DNA of 16,317 bases from Saprospiraceae bacterium. GTDB taxonomy: Bacteria > Bacteroidota > Bacteroidia > Chitinophagales > Saprospiraceae. A program made the translations under genes and the position numbers. Below are positions 1 to 7,300 of this stretch, in pieces (position 1 is the stretch's first letter; each line of letters begins with the position of its first letter). Location: contig JALOMF010000018.1 in the NCBI GenBank assembly GCA_025455635.1, positions 1-16,317 of the forward strand, read 5' to 3'. The notes below the pieces were generated by a model. That model saw only the letters and a list, made by a program, of their open reading frames with translations. It searched no databases and had not been told where the DNA came from.

Positions 1-1
1 A

Positions 2-1477
2 CTCGCCGATGTGAGCAATAAGCTCCGCAACGCCGAGGCGCAGTTGTCGGGTTTCCGCTCCGGCAACCAGGTCATCAACCTCGACATGGAGACCGACGCC
101 ACGCTGAAGGAACTGACCCAGCTCGACCTGCGCCGCATTGACCTCGACATGAAATACGCCGAGATGGAGCGACTGCAAGCGCCGCTTTTCACAGGCAGGA
201 GGCTCGACGAGTTTTCGCCGAATTTCGAGGCGCTGCAAGACCCCATCTTCCGGGACAGCTACATCAAGGCGCAGGGCTACGAGTCGCAGCGCAAGGATTT
301 GCTCCAAAAATACACCGACTCGCACCCCGCCGTGGCCAACCTCGACGAGAAAATCAAGGAGTCCAGAACCTTTCTGAACGAGACGCTCATCTCGACCATG
401 CGCAATATCCAAGCGAAGCAGGACGAAGTGGACCACAACCTCGGCAACCTCTCCGCCCAAATCAAGCGCTACCCCGAAAAAGAGCGCACCTACGTGGTGC
501 TGGAGCGGGAAGTGGCGCTGAACGAAGCCACCTACAACCACCTCATGCGCAAGCGCACGGAACTGGCCATCAGCAAGACCTCCGACCTTTATCCCCACAA
601 AATCATCGAACATGCCGAGCGCCCAAAGCACATCGTTTCGCCAAACGCCTCGCTGCTCTACGGCCTGAGCGTGCTGTTCGCCTTGCTGCTGGGCATGGTG
701 ATTGCCTACGTCCGCAGCTTTTTCAGGGACCGGGTGCAGGGCAAGGACGACCTCGAAGCCGTGCCAGTGCCCGTACTCGGCAGCGTTTACACCAAATCAA
801 AAAAACTGCAACAGGACGGCTTTGCGCTCGTGTCGGGGCTGGTGGCCTCGCTCGACAAGCTGCCCGACGACTGCGTAAAACACCAAGGTCGGTTGCTCGT
901 GACCACGTCCATGCTTCCCGGCGAGGGCAAATCCTTCACGACCACCGAGCTGGCCCGTGCCTACGCCGCCGTGGGCAAACGGGTGCTGGTGGTGGACATG
1001 GACGTGCGCAAGCCGACGCTCCACCTCAATTTCAAGGTGCAAAACCAACTGGGCTACTGCGACGTGCTGGAAGGCCGGGTCTATGCCCTGAACGCCATCC
1101 AACCGACGGCGGAGGAGAACCTGTTCATCCTAACGGCGGGGCGCTTGCAGTCGAACAATTACGCCCTTTTGTTCAACCGCCGCTCGCTCGATTTCATCCA
1201 CGATTTCCGCTGGCACTTCGATGTGGTCATCGTGGACACGCCACCGCTCGGCGTCTTCGAGGACAGCCTGCCCATCATGTCGGACAGCACGGCGAACCTC
1301 TTCGTCATCCGCTCCGGCTACACCAAAAAGCGCATGTTGAGCCGCATCGCCGCCTTGACTTCCGACTTCCACGTGCCCAACCTCTACCTCGTGCTGAACG
1401 GCCAAGCCGTCAGCTCGAAAGTGCCGGGCTACAAGCGGTACATGAAGAAGTATTATGGGGCGGGAGCTGGGTCGTGA
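2..1477 (+). CDS. wzc: Wzc-like polysaccharide chain-length regulator / tyrosine autokinase (5' partial)
   Basis: Inner-membrane co-polymerase with a cytoplasmic BY-kinase domain, which in this family controls polysaccharide chain length and export together with an outer-membrane Wza channel. The frame is open to the window edge, so the GTG at 11 is probably internal and the N-terminal Wzz part is missing. Numbering from that GTG, residues 1-200 are coiled-coil-like periplasmic sequence ending in the GNVR-type stretch LNEATYNHLMRKR. A membrane helix follows at about 213-235. The kinase has Walker A GEGKS (G304-S308), Walker A' VVDMD (D329, D331) and Walker B VIVDTPP (D409). The C-terminus carries a short tyrosine cluster (Y474, Y477, Y481, Y482), the usual autophosphorylation tail. 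The flippase and glycosyltransferase downstream fit a Wzx/Wzy pathway. Family assignment is firm; the polymer is unknown. Confidence 0.93.
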   Translation, partial: LADVSNKLRNAEAQLSGFRSGNQVINLDMETDATLKELTQLDLRRIDLDMKYAEMERLQAPLFTGRRLDEFSPNFEALQDPIFRDSYIKAQGYESQRKDLLQKYTDSHPAVANLDEKIKESRTFLNETLISTMRNIQAKQDEVDHNLGNLSAQIKRYPEKERTYVVLEREVALNEATYNHLMRKRTELAISKTSDLYPHKIIEHAERPKHIVSPNASLLYGLSVLFALLLGMVIAYVRSFFRDRVQGKDDLEAVPVPVLGSVYTKSKKLQQDGFALVSGLVASLDKLPDDCVKHQGRLLVTTSMLPGEGKSFTTTELARAYAAVGKRVLVVDMDVRKPTLHLNFKVQNQLGYCDVLEGRVYALNAIQPTAEENLFILTAGRLQSNNYALLFNRRSLDFIHDFRWHFDVVIVDTPPLGVFEDSLPIMSDSTANLFVIRSGYTKKRMLSRIAALTSDFHVPNLYLVLNGQAVSSKVPGYKRYMKKYYGAGAGS

Positions 1478-1494
1478 GGAAATAAAATTCGATT

Positions 1495-1539
1495 TAAGAT
1501 TGCAGGTTAAACCGCCTTGCGGTGTAACCTGCAATCTTA
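1495..1539. repeat. Inverted repeat 1: long hairpin after wzc
   Basis: TAAGATTGCAGGTTA (1495-1509) pairs perfectly with 1525-1539. Inside it, ACCGC (1511-1515) pairs with GCGGT (1519-1523) around a CTT loop. It starts 18 nt after the wzc stop. No T-tract follows on the plus strand, so it is not a textbook intrinsic terminator. It could be a REP/MITE-like interspersed element or an mRNA-stabilising hairpin. Confidence 0.8.
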
Positions 1540-1570
1540 TAGATGAACGCATTTAAAGTTGATGGCAGCC

Positions 1571-1646
1571 ACCTTGGAGAGGAGGGGTTATCAAACCCCG
1601 GCGTTCCGGAACAGCCGGGTTTGATAACCCGGCCTCCCAAGAAGGT
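1571..1646. repeat. Inverted repeat 2: near-perfect cruciform
   Basis: The core arms GGGTTATCAAACCC (1585-1598) and its complement (1617-1630) pair perfectly. Pairing continues inward through GGC/GCC to GTTCC/GGAAC (1603-1607/1608-1612), so almost no loop is left. Weaker outer pairing reaches ACCTT (1571-1575) and AAGGT (1642-1646). Sequence unrelated to inverted repeat 1. Function unknown; possibly a non-autonomous repeat element. Confidence 0.8.
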
Positions 1647-1657
1647 ATTGCAATACC
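1644..1657. repeat. Inverted repeat 3: 14-bp perfect palindrome
   Basis: GGTATTGCAATACC is a perfect palindrome with no spacer, overlapping the right edge of inverted repeat 2 by 3 bp. It could be a protein-binding dyad or part of a compound repeat element. No known regulator site was recognised. Confidence 0.6.
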
Positions 1658-1672
1658 GAACAGGCATTGCTA

Positions 1673-1687
1673 CTTCAATAGTTGAAG
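1673..1687. repeat. Inverted repeat 4: short dyad
   Basis: CTTCAA (1673-1678) and TTGAAG (1682-1687) form a 6-bp dyad with a TAG spacer. It is the last of four dyads in the wzc-flippase spacer. The remaining 88 bp up to the flippase ATG are AT-rich, with no clear Shine-Dalgarno sequence or exact TAnnTTTG promoter box. Confidence 0.5.
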
Positions 1688-1775
1688 AATCGTTTAATCA
1701 TAAATATTTAATCACACAAAAACAGGGATAACCCAAAAAACAACCAGAACAAAATCCCTTCGCCACCCACTTTCC

Positions 1776-3086
1776 ATGTTCATCAAATCCGTCATCACGT
1801 CCCCCAAAACCCTGGCCCTGCTGGCGCAAGCCGTGGCATCTGGCGGCAATTTCGCCTTGGGGGTACTGCTCGCCCGGTGGCTGGGCTTGGCGGCATTCGG
1901 GCAGTACAGCCTGCTGTGGATGGGGGTGCTGTTTTTGCTCAGTTTGCACCAAGCCTATTTCACGCAGCCGCTGATGGCGCTGTTGGCGGGTAAAAAAACA
2001 GAGGAGCAACCCGGCTACCTGCAAGCCCTGACGGTACTGCAAGTGCTGCTTTCGGCAGTGTTGCCGTTGCTGGCGTTGCTGGCTTTTTTAGGGATAAAAA
2101 CCTGGGGCATCGAGGCCGATTGGCTGCCTTGGTTGCCCGTCACGGGGCTGCTGCTGTCGGCGTATTTGCTCCAAGAATTCACCAAAAGGTACTGCTTCGC
2201 AAAAAAGCTGAACCACGTGCCGCTGCTCATGGACGCAAGCCTTTTCGGGTTGCTGCTGCCCAGTTTGGCGGCGCTTTATTTTTTGGGGAAACTGAGCCTC
2301 GGCACCGCCTTGATGGCCCTGACGGCGGCCTACGCCCTGAGCTTTGTTTTGGGCGCAAAACTGGCCGACATCCACCCCTTCAAAGATTGGAAAATAGCGA
2401 ACCTCAAGCATACCGCTAAAGAACATTATCACTATTCGTTTTGGCTGTTGGGCACCTCGTTGGTGCAGTGGTTTTCCGGCAACTTCTTCCTCGTGGCCGC
2501 TGCGGGCACGCTGGGGACGGTGGCGCTGGGGGCATTGCGCATGGCACAGAACATGGTTGGACTGTGCCACGTCATCTTCCTCGCCATGGAGAACATCGTG
2601 CCCGCCGAGGCTGCCCGACAGTACTTTTCGAGTGGTGAAAAAGCCATGTTCGCCTACCTGCGGCGGGTGGGCCTGCTGGCTGGCATCCCGGTCGGGCTGC
2701 TGCTGGCTGGCTTCACGCTGGCTGCCCCGTGGCTCATCGGCTGGCTATACGGTACTGATTATCAGGCATTTGCCTATTTGGTGGGGCTGTTCGCTGTGGT
2801 GTATGCGCTGGGCTATGTGGCCACTTTGCAGCGTTTTGCACTGCGTTCGATGCAGTACACCTCGCCCATGTTCATCGCCTACGCCGTGAGCGCCGCCGTG
2901 AGCGTGCTGGCGGCTGGCCCAGTGGTCAGGCAATGGGGCATCGGCGGGGTGATGGCCGGGCTGATGGGCGCACAGGTGCTCATGCTGCTGGTGTATGGTT
3001 TTTTCATTTTGAAAAAACGCCGGGGCAATGCTGAAGCTCCCAGTCAAATCCTTGCATCCTCGCATCCTCAAATCCTAAAGCATTGA
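1776..3086 (+). CDS. Wzx-like polysaccharide flippase (MATE/MOP-type membrane protein)
   Basis: Predicted inner-membrane translocase that flips undecaprenyl-linked repeat units to the periplasm. The 436 residues are almost wholly hydrophobic helices (about 12) joined by short charged loops. The N-terminal stretch contains GNFALGVLLARWLG, the hallmark start of Polysacc_synt/Wzx proteins, and the length is normal for the family. ATG 1776 opens directly into that conserved N-terminus. The last residues (QILASSHPQILKH) are encoded by an 8-bp tandem repeat and look unlike a conserved tail, so the C-terminus may have been extended or replaced by repeat DNA. The next gene overlaps by 4 bp, which suggests co-translation. 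The substrate cannot be told from sequence. A MATE exporter is unlikely given the polysaccharide neighbours. Confidence 0.87.
   Translation: MFIKSVITSPKTLALLAQAVASGGNFALGVLLARWLGLAAFGQYSLLWMGVLFLLSLHQAYFTQPLMALLAGKKTEEQPGYLQALTVLQVLLSAVLPLLALLAFLGIKTWGIEADWLPWLPVTGLLLSAYLLQEFTKRYCFAKKLNHVPLLMDASLFGLLLPSLAALYFLGKLSLGTALMALTAAYALSFVLGAKLADIHPFKDWKIANLKHTAKEHYHYSFWLLGTSLVQWFSGNFFLVAAAGTLGTVALGALRMAQNMVGLCHVIFLAMENIVPAEAARQYFSSGEKAMFAYLRRVGLLAGIPVGLLLAGFTLAAPWLIGWLYGTDYQAFAYLVGLFAVVYALGYVATLQRFALRSMQYTSPMFIAYAVSAAVSVLAAGPVVRQWGIGGVMAGLMGAQVLMLLVYGFFILKKRRGNAEAPSQILASSHPQILKH
3048..3079 (+). repeat. 8-bp tandem repeat (4 units) at the flippase 3' end
   Basis: Four consecutive octamers: ATCCTTGC, ATCCTCGC, ATCCTCAA and ATCCTAAA, all starting ATCCT. 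The tract encodes the last codons of the flippase and stops 3 bp before the TTG start of the glycosyltransferase gene. It resembles the 7-bp ATCC/GGAT tracts at 12994-13175 in base content and unit length. Confidence 0.75.
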
Positions 3087-4198
3087 AAATCATCCACTTG
3101 GTACTCGGCAAGGCCAACCCCAACCGCATGAACGGGGTGAACAAAGTGGCCTTTCAATTGGCGAAGACCCAACAGGAACTGGGCCACGAGGTCGTGCTGT
3201 GGGGCATCGCCGACTCGCTGGTACACGACTACCCGGCCCGCAGTTTCAAGACCGAGCTTTTCAGGAAATCCAGTAATAAATTCCGCTTGGACGAATCGCT
3301 GGAGAAGGCCGTGGCGGCGCTGCCCAAGCAGGCCGTGGTGCATATCCACGGGGCGTTCATCCCCGATTTTTACCTGCTGGCGAAGCGGCTCCGGCAGCAC
3401 GGCATTCCCTACGTACTCACCTCGCATGGGGCCTTCAGCGCCGTGGCCATGCAAAAGAGCCGTTTGCGCAAGCGCCTCTATTTTTCTTTCTTGGAAAAAA
3501 CGCTGGTGCAAAACGCCAAGGCCGTGCAGCTCCTCGGCGACCTGGAGTACAGCCACTTGGACCAGCTCGTGAAAATCGGGCATAAAGTGCTGATACCCAA
3601 TGGCATGGAGCTGACCGACCTGCCCGAAATCCTGGAAAAACCAGCCAACGCCGAGCTGACTTTCGGCTTTTGCGGCAGGCTCGACAATTACTACAAGGGG
3701 CTGGATTTCATGCTCCGGGGCTTTTCGCTTTTTTTGAAAAAAGGCCACCGTGCCCGCCTCGAACTCATCGGCGATGGCGACGACCGCCCGGCGTTGGAGC
3801 AATTGGCGGGGGAACTGGGCATCCGGCAGCAAGTGGTTTTTCATGGGGCGAAGTACGGCGAGGAGAAGTTCCGGCTGATGGCGCAGGCCGACGTGTTCGT
3901 GCACACGAGCCGCTCAGAGGGCTTCCCGATGGCGGTGCTGGAGGCTGCGGCGCTGGGCCTGCCCTGCCTCACCAGCGAGGGCACGAACATCAACCGATAC
4001 ATCCGGCAGTACGGGGCGGGGTTCCCGATGGATGGCCCGCCCGACCCGTTGCGCATTTGCGAAGCGATGGAAAATGCGGCCAATTTTTACGAAGTAAAAC
4101 AACTGAAGCCGCTCGGCGAGAACGCCCGAAGGATGGTGCAGGAAGCTTTCGATTGGCGGCGGATAGGGGCAGAGCTGGTGGCGGTGTATTCGGCCTGA
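3083..4198 (+). CDS. GT4-family glycosyltransferase
   Basis: Retaining GT-B glycosyltransferase that probably adds a sugar from a nucleotide-sugar donor during repeat-unit assembly on the cytoplasmic face. The 371 residues show an N-terminal Rossmann half with a glycine-containing acceptor loop (LGKANPNRMNGVNK) and a C-terminal Glycos_transf_1 half. In the latter GFCGRLDNYYKGLD carries the donor-phosphate Arg/Lys, LELIGDGDDR follows, and the EX7E motif is E279-GFPMAVL-E287. Start: TTG at 3083 overlaps the flippase TGA (TTGA). It is preferred because it includes the complete first beta strand (MKIIHLVLG), whereas the next ATG at 3128 would cut it off. This is the only glycosyltransferase visible, so the others needed for a polymer must lie outside the window. 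Donor and linkage are unknown. Confidence 0.92.
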   Translation: MKIIHLVLGKANPNRMNGVNKVAFQLAKTQQELGHEVVLWGIADSLVHDYPARSFKTELFRKSSNKFRLDESLEKAVAALPKQAVVHIHGAFIPDFYLLAKRLRQHGIPYVLTSHGAFSAVAMQKSRLRKRLYFSFLEKTLVQNAKAVQLLGDLEYSHLDQLVKIGHKVLIPNGMELTDLPEILEKPANAELTFGFCGRLDNYYKGLDFMLRGFSLFLKKGHRARLELIGDGDDRPALEQLAGELGIRQQVVFHGAKYGEEKFRLMAQADVFVHTSRSEGFPMAVLEAAALGLPCLTSEGTNINRYIRQYGAGFPMDGPPDPLRICEAMENAANFYEVKQLKPLGENARRMVQEAFDWRRIGAELVAVYSA

Positions 4199-4211
4199 TT
4201 TGGCCGTTTTC

Positions 4212-4228
4212 TTTCCCAAGATGGGAAA
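4212..4228. repeat. Hairpin dyad after the GT gene
   Basis: TTTCCCA (4212-4218) pairs with TGGGAAA (4222-4228) around AGA, 13 nt after the GT stop. Only a weak T-rich stretch follows, so a terminator role is possible but not clear. A related dyad (TTCCCA/TGGGAA) lies just after the next gene at 8843. The rest of the 155-bp spacer to 4353 is AT-rich without an exact TAnnTTTG box; TATTCTTTG at 4308-4316 comes close. Confidence 0.5.
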
Positions 4229-4353
4229 TATTTCCATTATTCGTATCGGTTCAAAATAGAAGTGTTTGTCTAAGTGTCTGAAATTCAATTAGTTATGTTT
4301 TGGGTCTATTCTTTGAAACAAATGCTTGCCCTTACATACAATTCCATAAACGA

Positions 4354-7300
4354 ATGAGTCTCACACTACAAAAACTATCATACAAACAACTCGGCGGCAA
4401 ATCCTTCTTTAGGCTTGCCATCCTTGCCGCCTTCTGCCTTGGCTTGAACAGCGCCAATGCCCTCAATCCAAGTTCTGTCAGCATCACCAACAGGTCTGGT
4501 TCGAGGTTCATCCTCAACTCGAACGACCCCTGCGATGAGGGGCCACGTGCTGCGTATGTGGCCTATCAGATTTGCAACACGACGGGCGGAACCTTGACCA
4601 ACCTCACGGCGACCATCAGTGGGCTGCCTGCGAGCTACACCCTGCTGGCGGGGCAGCCTGCCGCCCAGGCGATTGGCACTTTGCTGGCGGGTAGTTGTAC
4701 CACCGTGTTTTGGTACGTCGGCTATCCCTGCACCAACAATACGACCGCCAATATCGTCGTGACGGTATCGGATGCCAATCCCGGCACCAATTCCGCAACA
4801 TTTGCCACGGCAACCCGGTCAACCAATGATTCGGGTTCAAGCGGTGAAATCACGAAGTTTACGGTTGGCCCTGGCCTTTTGCTTGGCTCGACGACCTACG
4901 TTGATTTTGAATACGAATTGGCGACAAACATCCCTAAAAATGGGGTCGTCCATTTTCAGCCTGCCGGCAATACCAACTTCAATGCGGGCTGCATGAGGCT
5001 CACCCGTACGGAGATAAGGGCCACCGCCATACCGACCATTGTGCCACTGGGCAGCATCAATACCTTGCAATATGTGGCAGCAAATGCCGTGAATGGCGGC
5101 GGCAAGAAAAAAGTGACGGTACGCTACCATTTCTTGGTGAACTGCAACGCAGTGAACACCGAAATGGCACCCTACGCAGCCAGTCATTCGGGCAATACCA
5201 ACGACAGCAATTTTAAGTACCATAATGATTATGCGGAAAACGACCAAGTGCTCGGTACAGCCGCTTTCCCGCCCGTTGACCCATGTCTGCTCGGCTCGAC
5301 GGATGATTTTGCTTCGCAACAGGTAGGCGCAGCCTCTGGCTTAGAAGGCAGCGGTGACGCATGGAGCGCCGCATGGGGCGATTTTGACAACGACGGCTTC
5401 CCCGACTTGTTCGTGACCACGCACAACCCGAAGCAGCCCAACGAACTCTACGTCAACAACAAAAACGGCACTTTCACGAAAGTGGAAAAAGCGCCTTTCA
5501 ACTCGGATGTGGCTTCCTCATCGTCTGCCTCTTGGGGTGACTTCGACAACGATGGCGACCTCGACCTTTACGTGGCCAACAACATCGGCTTCGATAATTT
5601 CCTCTACCGCAATGAAGGCGGCGGAAGTTTCACCAAAATACTCAACGACCCCATCGTCAGCTACAACGGCTACTCGCATGGCGTGAGCTGGGGCGATTAC
5701 GACAACGACGGCTACCTCGACATGTTCGTGGCCGTGTACTGGGAGACTGCTTTTAACCTGCTCTACCACAACAACGGCGATGGTACTTTCAGCGAGGTGA
5801 CCAACAACCCGGTCACCAACGAGGCATCACGCTCGGTGTCGGGCGTATGGGGCGATTATGACAACGACGGCCTGCTCGACCTCTTCGTGGCCAACACGGG
5901 CGGCCAGAACAACAGCCTCTACCACAACCTCGGCGGCGGCAATTTCGAGCGCATCACAACGGGCGAAATCGTGAACGACGGCGGCAGCAGCGTGGGCGCT
6001 TCATGGGCCGACTACGACAACGACGGCGACCTCGACCTCTTCGTGGCCAATGCGGGCAACGAGCCTTGTTTCCTTTATAAAAACAACGGCGGTGGCAGTT
6101 TTGGCCGCATGAATGTTGGCGCAATGACCACCGACAAGGGCCATGCCCACGGCAGCGCTTGGGCCGACTACGACAACGACGGCGACCTCGACCTCTTTGT
6201 GGCCCGTGATGGTCAAAACAACAGCCTCTACCGCAACGACGGCGGCGATGTTTTTACCTCGATTAACAACGAAATGACCAGCAACGATGGCCTTTCTTTT
6301 GGTACTGCATGGGCTGACTACGACCGGGACGGCGACCTCGACCTCTTCGTAGCCAACAGGAAGGACAAGGGCAATTTCTTTTTCAAAAACAACAAAGGAA
6401 CTTGCAAAAACTGGTCGTCCATCAAGCTGGTCGGTACTCGCTCCAACAAGGCGGGCATCGGTGCCAAGGTGTCGGTCACGGCTAAAATAAACGGCGTGGA
6501 AGTCACCCAAATGCGGGAAGTCTCTGCACAGAGCGGTGGCGGCACGGGCGGCCAAAACGACATGCGGCTCATTTTCGGAATGGGCAACGCCGCCAGCATC
6601 TCGAGCATCACGGTTGTGTGGCCGACTGGCTACCGCCAAACCCTGAGCGGCCAGCCCGTCAACCAGCACCTGACCATCCAAGAGGACAATACCTCGGAGG
6701 TAAGCGGCAGGGTGTATTTCGAGGACGGCATCAGTTGCAGCACGGGCCAAGTGGCCTTGCCAGCAGCGGCGCTCACGGCCAATTTCCGCTCGGTGAAAGC
6801 TGGAAGCTGGAACTCTAGCGCCACTTGGGCGGGCGGCATTATCCCCAATGCGGGCTTCATCAACAATCAAAGAATCAGTATCGAGCACGATGTGACGCTG
6901 CCTTCGGGACTTTACATGCAAGGTACTTCGGCCATCTGGGTGACGAACGCCAAGCTCACGGTGAATGGTACTATTTCTTGCGCAAATGGAGCCATCAGGG
7001 TGCTGAACGGGGAACTGTTGCTGAACAGTGGAAGCTTGGACCTCACAGGTACTTCGGCCTACCTGCACGTCAAGCAGAGCAGGGTGACTGTCGCCAACGG
7101 CAGCCACTACAGCGTTGGCAAAAAACACTGGGAAAATGCGACCCTGCAAGTATCGGGCAGTTATGACAACAACGGCATAGACACGCTGGAAAACGTGAAA
7201 ATGCTGATTGGCGGCAATATCCAGAACACCCTTTTCGGAGCGATGGTCGTGGATGGTGCCGTGGTGAAATCCAATACCGGCGGCTTCCAAAACATTGCGC

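Noticed and set aside
1543..1731. 62-codon plus-strand open frame between wzc and the flippase gene
   Set aside because: It is built across inverted repeats 2, 3 and 4, with no ribosome site, no domain and repeat-derived composition; better explained as read-through of a repeat element.
3068..3904. 278-codon minus-strand open frame opposite the GT4 gene
   Set aside because: Antisense shadow of a clear glycosyltransferase with the EX7E motif; no independent start signal or domain.
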